DNA of 50,193 nt. Origin: an uncultured Allomuricauda sp. (GTDB taxonomy: Bacteria > Bacteroidota > Bacteroidia > Flavobacteriales > Flavobacteriaceae). Shown piece after piece: positions 26,680 to 34,408 of the stretch; the first letter of the stretch is position 1, and the number at the start of each line of letters is the position of its first letter. The position numbers were made by a program, and so were the translations under genes. The stretch covers positions 129,648 to 179,840 of the forward strand of contig NZ_CAMYIC010000059.1 in assembly GCF_947258355.1 (NCBI RefSeq), read 5' to 3'. Below the pieces are notes generated by a model. It did not search any database. It was not told the DNA's origin and saw only the letters and a program-made list of their open reading frames with translations.

Positions 26680-27390
26680 TTACGTAATCTGTAATTTTTG
26701 CAATAATTCCTCCTTATACTTACTGCCAATTGGCAATTGAATCTCTGTTCCAATTTGGACCATGTTTCCATAAACCGCCGTAATATTTTCGTGCGGAACT
26801 ATGTAAGACCTATGGATTCTTGTAAATTGTTTTTCAGGTAAAAGGGTCTGTAATAATTTCAAATGCATACTGACCAAAAGTGTTCCGTTTGCTTTAAAAA
26901 CCGAACTGTATTCTTGCTCTGCTTTGATATATAAAATATCGGAAAAATTCAGCTTTAAGAGCTTCCCATCGTGTTTTACAAAAAGATATGTTACTTCTTT
27001 TTGGGTTGTTTTGGACACATCATTTTGTAACTCCAATATTTTGTTCACTTTCTCTACGGTTTGATAAAAGCGAGAAAAAGTAAAAGGTTTCAACAGGTAA
27101 TCCACAGCATTTAATTCAAATCCTTTAAGGGCATACTCAGAATACGCTGTGGTAAAAATTACCAAGGGCGGGTTTTGTAACGATTCTAGAAATTCAATTC
27201 CGGTTGTTACCGGCATTTGAATATCCAAAAAAACCACATCAATGTCGTTTTTCAACAGTGTTTCAAAAGCTTCTTCAGCATTTATGCAGGTATCAACCAC
27301 CGTCCAATTTGGGATTTTACTCAAATGCGTTTGAATAATCTCTCTCGCAAGCGGTTCATCATCAACAATTAAAACATTAATATTCTTCAT
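26680..27390 (-). CDS. LytTR family response regulator
   Basis: A 236-residue regulator. The receiver domain at 1-120 has DDEP near 11, phospho-Asp in VVFLDIQMPVTTG (~54) and Lys in DYLLKPF. The C-terminal LytTR DNA-binding domain at ~135-235 shows FVKHDGKLLKLNFSDILYIKAEQEYSSV and FTRIHRSYIVPHENI. LytTR regulators bind paired direct repeats upstream of envelope or export genes. It overlaps the kinase gene by 4 bases (ATGA), the usual LytS-LytT arrangement. The ABC transporter upstream is a plausible target. Confidence 0.93.
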   Translation of the reverse strand: MKNINVLIVDDEPLAREIIQTHLSKIPNWTVVDTCINAEEAFETLLKNDIDVVFLDIQMPVTTGIEFLESLQNPPLVIFTTAYSEYALKGFELNAVDYLLKPFTFSRFYQTVEKVNKILELQNDVSKTTQKEVTYLFVKHDGKLLKLNFSDILYIKAEQEYSSVFKANGTLLVSMHLKLLQTLLPEKQFTRIHRSYIVPHENITAVYGNMVQIGTEIQLPIGSKYKEELLQKLQIT

Positions 27391-28493
27391 GCTAAGACTA
27401 ATTTCAATGATACTTTGTATACGGAATTATCAATGTCTACGTCGTACGTATAATTTTCTGAAAAATATAAATCCAACCGTTTTTTTAAATTGGACAATCC
27501 CAAGCCTCCATTATCATGTTTAGTTCTATTCCCATCAAAAGTATTTTCAACTTCTAATTGCACGGTATTTGAATTTACAAATAAATCGATACGTATTTCT
27601 GTGTCTTTTTTATCCACATTATATTTAAACGCATTCTCAATTATAGGTATGAACAGCAAAGGAGGAAGGCTTGCTTTGGTATTATCAACATTGGTGGTGA
27701 AGGACACTTTTGTATGGTTCAATCTTAGACTCTCTAATTCAATATAATTGTTGATCAATGTAATTTCATCGGATAATGGAATACTTTTTTTATTTGCATT
27801 TTCTAAGGAATATCTCAAATACTCTGACAAACGAGTTACGGTTTCCGCAGAAGCATCCGTGCGATTATGTAAAATTAAGCCATAAAGATTGTTCAATGTA
27901 TTAAACAAAAAATGCGGGTTTACCTGTGCTTTTAGAAAGTTCAATTCCAGTTGTACTTTCTCTTTTTCCAATTCAAGGTTTCTTATGTGAATTTGATAAT
28001 ACCCAAGGCTGCTTTTTATGGCAATGGGCAACAACAAACCGGAAAGCAGATTAAAATACAGTCCAACACTTGACGATTTAAACAGAAAATTATCTAAAAC
28101 TGATTTTTGAAGGACACTCAAATAATCTGGATTTCTTTTCTGGGCCATTGCTGCGCAGGAATCACAGTAGTAAAAAGTGAGTTTTTCACTTACTGCTTCA
28201 ATCAGAATGATGAAATACAGGAGTAAAGTGAAATATAGAATAAATGGAATCCAACGCTTCTTTTCGAAGAAATATGGAATCAACACATACATCAATGGAT
28301 AAAAAAACAGTATTAATTCCAGTGTGCTTCTTAAGGGAAACAAATAACCTAACGGGGTTGCGGAATAAGGATCATACGATGTTTTTGACAAGAAATAAGA
28401 ACTGAAAAAAAGAACAATCCAAAATAGAATATGGGAGCTAATTCTAATCGCTTTGGAAGAATTTCTTTTTTCTATGAATGCGTCTAATATCAT
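27387..28493 (-). CDS. LytS/YehU-type sensor histidine kinase
   Basis: A 368-residue membrane kinase. Four hydrophobic segments at ~15-175 (ISSHILFWIVLFFSSYFL; LELILFFYPLMYVLIPYF; WIPFILYFTLLLYFIILIEAV; SVGLYFNLLSGLLLPIAI) carry no extra sensor domain. Then comes the His_kinase signature LNFLKAQVNPHFLFNTLNNLYGLI (His near 193) and a compact HATPase (PPLLFIPIIENAFKYN; NGGLGLSNLKKRLDLYF). Transmembrane-only sensors of this type usually respond to membrane or cell-wall stress or to an associated transporter. Cognate to the LytTR regulator that overlaps it. Confidence 0.92.
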   Translation of the reverse strand: MILDAFIEKRNSSKAIRISSHILFWIVLFFSSYFLSKTSYDPYSATPLGYLFPLRSTLELILFFYPLMYVLIPYFFEKKRWIPFILYFTLLLYFIILIEAVSEKLTFYYCDSCAAMAQKRNPDYLSVLQKSVLDNFLFKSSSVGLYFNLLSGLLLPIAIKSSLGYYQIHIRNLELEKEKVQLELNFLKAQVNPHFLFNTLNNLYGLILHNRTDASAETVTRLSEYLRYSLENANKKSIPLSDEITLINNYIELESLRLNHTKVSFTTNVDNTKASLPPLLFIPIIENAFKYNVDKKDTEIRIDLFVNSNTVQLEVENTFDGNRTKHDNGGLGLSNLKKRLDLYFSENYTYDVDIDNSVYKVSLKLVLA

Positions 28494-28587
28494 ATGGACA
28501 GCAATATACTTTTTATAAATAATAGTTCTTGGCAGTCTCGTATAACCGTCAGCTATGGGTCAATAGGTATTAATCTTCGGTTTGTAT

Positions 28588-29271
28588 TTACGTTTCTTTT
28601 TTTACAAACCATCTAACGTAAATTAGCACTAAAAGGGGAACAATAATCAATCCGCTAACAAAATTCAGTAGTGACGTCCAATCAGTCAGTTCGTTTCCGC
28701 CTTTTTGAATTAGTAGTAATTCACCCAATGGTCCGTTTGAAAAGATTGTGTTATAGATAAAATTCCAACCTAAATGAAGTCCGAAAGGTAGCATAATGGA
28801 TTTTGTTTTTGAAAAGGCCCAAGCCCAAGCGTAACCCATTAATCCAGTTCCGATAAAAACTAAGATCATTGCCATCAGATTTCCCAAAACTCCGTAAGAG
28901 AACCAATGATAAATTCCGAATGCAATGGCCGAAATCAATATACTTTTTTTTGAGCCAATTTTTTGGATAAGGATGTAAAGTAATGCTCCGCGAAAAATCA
29001 ATTCTTCAATTAACACTGATTTAAAATCCCACCAAAATGAATTTATTATAATGCTACCAGTAATATTTTTATTTACAATCCAAGCAGAAGATTTTAGATA
29101 TGATTCTAAATATTGAACAAGAACACATAGTATTCCTGTGATTAAAAATCCGGTTAAGAATTGTTTTAATGTTTTACCAATTGGAAGAAATCCCAATGCT
29201 AGAATATTTTTCTTTTCAATCAGATATAAAAGCAACCATGAAATGGCAATTGCCACTAAAATTCCTATCAT
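28588..29271 (-). CDS. CPBP family intramembrane metalloprotease
   Basis: A 227-residue membrane protein with about seven hydrophobic helices. The CPBP (Abi/Rce1-like) motifs are all present: LIEELIFRGALLYIL near 88 (EExxxR), the His in IYHWFSYG, and GLHLGWNFIYN. Known members process prenylated proteins in eukaryotes; in bacteria they are often linked to bacteriocin self-immunity or surface protein handling. It is separated from its neighbours by ~92-94 bases on each side, so it is probably its own unit. Confidence 0.92.
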   Translation of the reverse strand: MIGILVAIAISWLLLYLIEKKNILALGFLPIGKTLKQFLTGFLITGILCVLVQYLESYLKSSAWIVNKNITGSIIINSFWWDFKSVLIEELIFRGALLYILIQKIGSKKSILISAIAFGIYHWFSYGVLGNLMAMILVFIGTGLMGYAWAWAFSKTKSIMLPFGLHLGWNFIYNTIFSNGPLGELLLIQKGGNELTDWTSLLNFVSGLIIVPLLVLIYVRWFVKKET

Positions 29272-29363
29272 TTAATTGGTTTTTTAAATTATGACTAACG
29301 GTTAATTTCCAAGTTCTCCAATTATAATTGGCAATTGCTAATCTTCAGTTCTATTATAACTAC

Positions 29364-30044
29364 TTAATTGTTCAAAAGGTTTTTAAAAACATCTTTGGAC
29401 AACACTAAAGCGACGCTGTCACCCAATACAGGGTGTACTTTTTTAAAGGAGATATCATTCAAATCTGCTACTGAAGTATGGGTCATTTTTAGAGATATCG
29501 AATCTGCTATATTGTGTTCTAAAAATTGAAGATAACTCTCATTTTCCATTAGAATAGACAAGGTTTGCGCGTTACAGTTCTGCAATTCTACATGCGAATA
29601 CCCCTTTAAATTCAATGTAAAATGCTCAGTTTTAAAACCATTGACTCTTTGGTGTGTGTTCGTAGCTATAATTCCAGAAAGATTGTTTTTATGAATTACG
29701 ATTCCAGATGGAGTAGTGGTTAAAAAACTTTGTTGCATTGAAATATTGGATCCAGTGAACTCTATAAAAAGCGTATCGTTCTTTACCACACTTTTAAAAT
29801 GTTCCAATCTTGAACGTAGCACTTTTATGGCATTTGTGTCTTTTTGAACAATTTCAATGGGATATCCATTACTTCCAGAAATGGACAAAACAGAATAGGG
29901 TTCTGAATCTACTGAAACATAGTTTTTAAACACGTCGTCCAGATCAATTTTTTCATACTCCTTTTTAAGACTTACATTGGTTGCCAATAGCACTCCAGCT
30001 ATGGTGATGCTTAAAAAGACAATAAATACAGTACTTGTTTTCAT
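29364..30044 (-). CDS. Anchored protein with GIN/DUF2807-like head domain
   Basis: A 226-residue protein with an N-terminal signal anchor (TVFIVFLSITIAGVLLATNV). The mature part (~45-215) is beta-rich. The pattern ISGSNGYPIEIVQKDTNAIKVLRSRL...VVKNDTLFIEFTGSNIS and then ladder-like strands ending SISLKMTHTSVADLNDISF resemble the 'head GIN' (DUF2807) beta-helix of Bacteroidota surface proteins. It starts 3 bases after the permease stop and is co-transcribed with the ABC genes. I infer an extracytoplasmic partner of the transporter; substrate unknown. Confidence 0.65.
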   Translation of the reverse strand: MKTSTVFIVFLSITIAGVLLATNVSLKKEYEKIDLDDVFKNYVSVDSEPYSVLSISGSNGYPIEIVQKDTNAIKVLRSRLEHFKSVVKNDTLFIEFTGSNISMQQSFLTTTPSGIVIHKNNLSGIIATNTHQRVNGFKTEHFTLNLKGYSHVELQNCNAQTLSILMENESYLQFLEHNIADSISLKMTHTSVADLNDISFKKVHPVLGDSVALVLSKDVFKNLLNN

Positions 30045-30047
30045 ATC

Positions 30048-30806
30048 TTAAATTTCTTTTTCTTTCAATTTGAGCCAAACCAAAACCCATAGTGCAATGG
30101 GGAAGATTATACGCACAAAAAGAGCGCTATAAAAGTTGATATTGTCTGATAAAAACACTTTTACATTTTCTCCATAATGTGAAAACAAAAAACTATCAAA
30201 GGCAATGCTGGAAACTATGGTGGCTTCAGGGATTAAAAAACTCAATATAAAGCCATTTAAATAGTTTAAAAGGATGAAAAGAACAGCTATCGTCAATAGC
30301 ATCTTTATCAGACTATTTTTATTGAAAATGATACTCCCGAGTAACATTAATCCGTTAAATATCAAATAGATAAAAAAGAATTGATAAAAGCCGTTTTCAA
30401 ATGGATTCAGAATGGCTTCAAAATTTAATGTGCCTGCAAAAAGCAAATAGAAAAAATCCGCGATGTAGAACGTGATCACATAAATGATTAAGAAGAAAAC
30501 AGTGGAAATAATTATGCTCGATACCACTTTTTCCGAAGCCTTTGCAGGAATACTCAAAAGCCACATGCCACTTTGTGGACTAGAAAACTCACCAAACATA
30601 GTATTGGAAAAAACACCACCAGCAATAAAAAGACCAATAACAAACACGCCATTTTGTACAGCTCCTGAAAAGCTGTCTTTCCATTGATGCACAACCAAAA
30701 ACATGAAAATCAGTAAAATGAGTAGGACCAAAAGATCAGTGGCATAGGTTTTATAATGCTCTTTAAATTGTCTTTTGATCAATAAGGACAGGGTAGAATA
30801 GTTCAT
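30048..30806 (-). CDS. ABC-2 type transporter permease
   Basis: A 252-residue integral membrane protein with six hydrophobic helices (YATDLLVLLILLIFMFLVV; VFVIGLFIAGGVFSNTMFGEF; FFLIIYVITFYIADFFYLLFA; FYQFFFIYLIFNGLMLLGSIIF; MLLTIAVLFILLNYLNGFIL; VRIIFPIALWVLVWLKL). This is the ABC-2 permease plan. The ATPase gene lies 6 bases upstream and the GIN-like gene 3 bases downstream, forming a three-gene operon. Confidence 0.87.
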   Translation of the reverse strand: MNYSTLSLLIKRQFKEHYKTYATDLLVLLILLIFMFLVVHQWKDSFSGAVQNGVFVIGLFIAGGVFSNTMFGEFSSPQSGMWLLSIPAKASEKVVSSIIISTVFFLIIYVITFYIADFFYLLFAGTLNFEAILNPFENGFYQFFFIYLIFNGLMLLGSIIFNKNSLIKMLLTIAVLFILLNYLNGFILSFLIPEATIVSSIAFDSFLFSHYGENVKVFLSDNINFYSALFVRIIFPIALWVLVWLKLKEKEI

Positions 30807-30812
30807 GGTGAA

Positions 30813-31631
30813 TTATAATTTAAGTTTATGCGCCAACACTGCATTAAACAGCAGTTCAATGTCAACATACCCCAATGTATCGGATGTGTTTTTTTGAATG
30901 GAAGCGAACCCGTTACTTACTTTTTCTTGATACAGAATTGTAAGGTCATCTTTCTTGTTATCGGACAATTCAAAATGTAATCTTTTTGCGATGGCATCTT
31001 TATCACTATTCAGCAAAATTTGTCCATCATGCATAATGATTATGGCATCAATCAACTCGTCTAGATCCCGTACTTGGTGCGATGTGATGAAGACAATCCT
31101 ATCATCGTTAAACGCGTCCTTGATCATATTTCTAAAGGTGATTTTGGAAGGAATATCCAAACCATTGGTGGGTTCATCCATGATCAACACTTTTGTATTG
31201 GCAGACAAGGCAAAACCAATTAGTATTTTCTTTTTCTGACCTAAAGAGAGCTCAGTCGCTTTTTTGTCTTTTGATATGTTGAATTCTTTGGTGTAGGCAT
31301 CAAATTGATTTACATCAAAATTTGGGTAAAAATCTTTATAGATGGTTATAAGTTCCTTAATGGTAAGGTTGGGTAAATAATACTCTTCTGGAACAAAAAA
31401 TAAGTCTTGTAGAAATTCAACCTCACGTTTACCAGGTGTTAAACCGAAAACTTCACAACTGCCTTTGGTTGGAAAAAGCATACCAGTTATATTCTTGATT
31501 AAGGTAGATTTGCCCACACCGTTTTTACCAAGTAAGCCATAAATTTTTCCAGAAGAAAATTGGAGGTTTATGTTTTTAAAAATGTTGATTTTCTTGGAAT
31601 AGTTATAATCTAAACTTTCAATTGTTATCAT
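30813..31631 (-). CDS. ABC transporter ATP-binding protein
   Basis: A 272-residue ATPase. Walker A is GLLGKNGVGKSTLIKN near 32-45, the signature motif LSLGQKKKILIGFAL, Walker B VLIMDEPTNGLD and the switch His in VFITSHQVRDLDE. The open frame extends 27 codons upstream to 31712, but only the Met at 31631 (MITIESLDYNYSKK) gives the normal ATPase N-terminus. It heads the transporter operon; the ATPase resembles those of simple two-component exporters. No adjacent GntR regulator, unlike many such operons; the LytTR pair downstream may serve instead. Confidence 0.92.
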   Translation of the reverse strand: MITIESLDYNYSKKINIFKNINLQFSSGKIYGLLGKNGVGKSTLIKNITGMLFPTKGSCEVFGLTPGKREVEFLQDLFFVPEEYYLPNLTIKELITIYKDFYPNFDVNQFDAYTKEFNISKDKKATELSLGQKKKILIGFALSANTKVLIMDEPTNGLDIPSKITFRNMIKDAFNDDRIVFITSHQVRDLDELIDAIIIMHDGQILLNSDKDAIAKRLHFELSDNKKDDLTILYQEKVSNGFASIQKNTSDTLGYVDIELLFNAVLAHKLKL

Positions 31632-31822
31632 GACCTTTTTCTGTTCAATATCTACATGCAACACTATAAAGGATTTCTTATCACAGAAAATAAAATCAAT
31701 GAACGGGATCAATTGCTCAATAAAGGATATGTTTTAACCAATGGAAAAATCAGCAATTTCACATTGTGACTGGTTATAGTTTACACGTGACAGGTAAAAT
31801 TATCCAGTGGATGATTTTAGTT

Positions 31823-31920
31823 GGCGGGGAGGTGGTTCGTTGGCGTTATGACGCTAAAGTTTATTCAGAGAGCCAGCCGCTCAAGTCTCGCCACCAATCT
31901 AAAAAGTCTACTAGACTTTC
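31823..31920. other. GC-rich structured intergenic segment
   Basis: In an AT-rich spacer, GGCGGGG (31823-31829) can pair with TCTCGCC (31886-31892, two G-U pairs) followed by ACCA, mimicking a tRNA acceptor stem over 74 bases. The interior has only a GCGT-TATG-ACGC hairpin (31843-31854) and no T-arm, so it is not a tRNA. Next to it AAAGTCTA-C-TAGACTTT (31903-31919) is a perfect dyad. It may be a structured RNA, a recombination relic, or the 3' end of the open frame read on the minus strand. Confidence 0.4.
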
Positions 31921-32067
31921 CATATTGTTGCGTGTACTATAATGTTCTCGCGTTATATAACTTGAGCTTTGGTACGGCATAAAAAGTGAAGGTATGGTAG
32001 ACCTTTTCTTTTTTGAGCGAGCTGAAGCGTTTGCAAAGTTGGCACTACATTTCCTAAAAAATTTCTT
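31861..32067 (-). pseudogene. Open frame of doubtful status, possible gene remnant
   Basis: On the minus strand the frame is open for 68 codons from just after a stop at 32068-32070 to TAA at 31861-31863. The first in-frame ATG is at 31980 (39 residues, starting MPYQSSSYITREHYST) and a second at 31923 (20 residues, ending WWRDLSGWLSE). The upstream part is Ser/Arg/Lys-rich (NASARSKKKRSTIPSLF), an odd composition that suggests translated repeat DNA or the 3' end of a lost gene. I recognise no family. With the dyads listed nearby, this ~650-base spacer (31632-32282) is not empty, but no confident gene is present. Confidence 0.3.
31947..31966. repeat. 20-base dyad centred on GTTATATAAC
   Basis: CTC-gc-GTTATATAAC-tt-GAG: the central ten bases are a perfect palindrome and the CTC/GAG ends also pair. 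It lies in the spacer between the ABC operon and the divergent envelope gene and may be a regulator site or part of the structured element. Confidence 0.4.
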
Positions 32068-32282
32068 CTAAAAACATCCTTTTAAAAATTTAATGGAATG
32101 CTTTTTTACCTAAAATCCCGTAGGGTAGGGGCAAAAGTGAATGAAATGGGCAAAAACCCCAGAATTTTTAAGGATTTCGTGCAATGAAATTTTAAAGGTA
32201 ATTCTTAATTTAACAACGCTTCAAATTATTGACTTCCTGCTAGTTAGTTCCCCAATTTAATTAATCATTTAAACCAAATATT

Positions 32283-33299
32283 ATGAAGAATTGGTCGAAC
32301 GCTTTATTGTTTTTTATTTTTCTATTTGCTTTTCAATCCACATGTGCTTTTTTACAATATGATGATACCTATGATATCCTGAATGAAAAGACCAATGAAA
32401 AAGCTGTTGAGGACCGTTTAAGGGCTGGGCCGACTAATGCTCCTAATCAGTTCCATATTGATTTTGTTGGAACAGCAAACCTGCAACAGAATATTAGCGA
32501 AGCCAGTGAAGAGGTTCAAGGCTCAGCTGGTCTAGGGGTAATATTCGAGCGTTACTTTTTGGAAAGGGATGAAGATGGTTATGTGAAAACGGAATATAAA
32601 AATAGGTTTATCGAGAGTTTGGATATGGAGGCATATATCAATGTAGCTTCGAGTGTAGATTCATTGTCCGCAGAAATGGACGAAGCAGGGTTGATTATAG
32701 ATCAGAGAAAATTTGGGACTTATATTTTAAATCCGGTCAGTCCAAAACAATCCATTTTTATAAATGCGAACGTTTTCTTTAATCCCGAGTTGGACTGGCA
32801 AAAAGGAAAATGGGTTACAGAACTGTTCAGTGGTGCCAATGTAAGGGTTAATGCATCGAATGTCCTTTGGAATCTGAATGACGGAAATTCTAATATTAGT
32901 AAGTATGGTGGCGCGATTAGTTTCAGGTTCGGTTTGTTCCATGAGTTTCTACCTAACAATAAGATACGGGATGATGAAAACAAGAGGAAATACAGTATTC
33001 GAGTAGGTCTAAACTATAGTTCAAGACATATTACGGGCGATATTTCGTCCGAGAGCAATGATGGCTTAAGAGAGCAGTTTTTAGGTACGGTGGATAAGGA
33101 TTTCAGCGGATTGGAACCAACTTTTGGCTTTAGGTTGAACAATATCATTGCAGAGTTCACCATGCCAATGATTGGCGGAGCATCAAAAAGTGATATTGAT
33201 GGTTTAACGGATACCCAATTTCAGTTTGCCATTCGGTTTGTTGGTGGGTTCAGCTTAAAAGTTGAGGGAAAGAAAGAAAATAATGATGAGGATAGTTAA
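32283..33299 (+). CDS. Exported envelope protein, probably beta-rich, unknown family
   Basis: A 338-residue protein with signal peptide (ALLFFIFLFAFQSTCA). The mature part alternates polar and aromatic residues in repeated strands (FHIDFVGTANLQQNI; AGLGVIFERYFLE; IFINANVFFNPEL; GGAISFRFGLFHEFL; YSIRVGLNYSSRHI; LEPTFGFRLNNIIAEFTMPM; FQFAIRFVGGFSLKV). This fits an outer-membrane barrel or large periplasmic beta protein. The C-terminus ends in an acidic tail (KENNDEDS). No named domain recognised. It stands alone, divergent from the ABC operon, at the right side of the repeat-bracketed module. Confidence 0.7.
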   Translation: MKNWSNALLFFIFLFAFQSTCAFLQYDDTYDILNEKTNEKAVEDRLRAGPTNAPNQFHIDFVGTANLQQNISEASEEVQGSAGLGVIFERYFLERDEDGYVKTEYKNRFIESLDMEAYINVASSVDSLSAEMDEAGLIIDQRKFGTYILNPVSPKQSIFINANVFFNPELDWQKGKWVTELFSGANVRVNASNVLWNLNDGNSNISKYGGAISFRFGLFHEFLPNNKIRDDENKRKYSIRVGLNYSSRHITGDISSESNDGLREQFLGTVDKDFSGLEPTFGFRLNNIIAEFTMPMIGGASKSDIDGLTDTQFQFAIRFVGGFSLKVEGKKENNDEDS

Positions 33300-33351
33300 T
33301 GGATGAAGGTAGTTCTGTTAAAATAAAATCGTTTTCGTATGAAGCTAAAGC

Positions 33352-33371
33352 ATCAGAACTGATTTTATATC
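33352..33371. repeat. 20-bp direct repeat, right copy
   Basis: ATCAGAACTGATTTTATATC, identical to the copy at 26557-26576. It is followed by AT-rich DNA with further dyads, including TTTACAT-T-ATGTAAA at 33422-33436. Confidence 0.75.
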
Positions 33372-33478
33372 AAATAGCGCAGCTATACGTAATTTGCTGT
33401 ACGATAACATTTGTACTATAATTTACATTATGTAAAATAGAATATATGAGAAGTTAAACAATGCCCCCTCTTTTTACT

Positions 33479-34276
33479 TTATTTTCCCAAAATCATTAAT
33501 GATACATTGGTTTTACGAATTACCTCTTTTAACGGGCTTGGTTTAAACATAAAACCTTTTCTGTCTTTGTTGGGAACACACAACAATTGCGTATTGGTGC
33601 GGGATACATAGTTTATAAGTCCGTTCAAGGCATTACCGCTCTTACTAAATGTGAAGGAAACCGTTTTTTGCCAAGGATACGCAAGTTCCTTGTTTTCTTC
33701 ATCGGAAATTCCAAAATGGCGAACAGGTTTTTCACTATCGCGCTTTAAATCCTGTATCACCTCTAATGCATTTTCTTCGAGTCCAGACCCGAAAATTCCC
33801 AAGTTAATGTCCTCGAACGAATGGAATTTATCATCTTGCCCCAAAATCAATACATCGGTACCGTTCACATTGTCAATCACAAAATCAGAGATACTTTCAA
33901 AGAAAACCCCCATTCTTGTTCTTGGTTTGCCCAATACCAAAATATCGGGTTTTTGTAGTGCCAAATAGTCCCTGACCCTGTTCTTTACATTCCCGTACTC
34001 GAGTTTATAGCTTATGGAAAGGTTTTCCTTTTCCTCAATGGCGGAAATCAATTCTTTCAACTCCGCCCGAGTGGAACGGGCATCTTTATTTAGGGTGCGT
34101 ACTGCGGATAATTGGCTATCCCCTTTTATAATGTTTGTAGTGGGCTTTACATGGAACACTTCAATGGAACCGTCAATTTTTTTGGCAAGTTCCACTGCGC
34201 TGGTGAGGACAACCTCAGAACTTGCGGACATATCGAGCAATACGGAGATGTTATATTTATTTTGGGTCTTTTTCAT
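33479..34276 (-). CDS. Universal stress protein (tandem UspA)
   Basis: A 265-residue cytosolic protein with a first UspA domain (residues ~8-145: YNISVLLDMSASSEVVLTSAVELAKKIDGSIEVFHV ... KPDILVLGKPRTRMGVFFESISDFVIDNVNGTDVLILG) and a degenerate second half ending TQLLCVPNKDRKGFMFKPSPLKEVIRKTNVSLMILG. Two fused domains are common in Bacteroidota Usps. It is preceded by an AT-rich leader and stands alone. Likely role: stress survival; whether it binds ATP is unclear. Confidence 0.85.
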   Translation of the reverse strand: MKKTQNKYNISVLLDMSASSEVVLTSAVELAKKIDGSIEVFHVKPTTNIIKGDSQLSAVRTLNKDARSTRAELKELISAIEEKENLSISYKLEYGNVKNRVRDYLALQKPDILVLGKPRTRMGVFFESISDFVIDNVNGTDVLILGQDDKFHSFEDINLGIFGSGLEENALEVIQDLKRDSEKPVRHFGISDEENKELAYPWQKTVSFTFSKSGNALNGLINYVSRTNTQLLCVPNKDRKGFMFKPSPLKEVIRKTNVSLMILGK

Positions 34277-34408
34277 TGGTATAGCTGTTAGTCGTTTCTT
34301 TTAAAAATAACACCAAAACCTTTATTTTTCAGCTATTTAACTTTTACTTAATAAATTAATGTGATATTTCTAATTAAACAATGTCAAAATCATTGATTTA
34401 TCAAAAAA

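Noticed and set aside
28500..28587. Integron-like attC site beside the CPBP gene
   Set aside because: A short CGTATAAC..GTCAGC stretch is suggestive, but no paired core sites or integrase are present and the dyad is too weak.
31823..31896. Possible tRNA gene ending in CCA
   Set aside because: An acceptor-like 7-bp pairing and terminal ACCA are present over 74 bases, but no T-arm, D-arm or 7-base anticodon loop can be formed.
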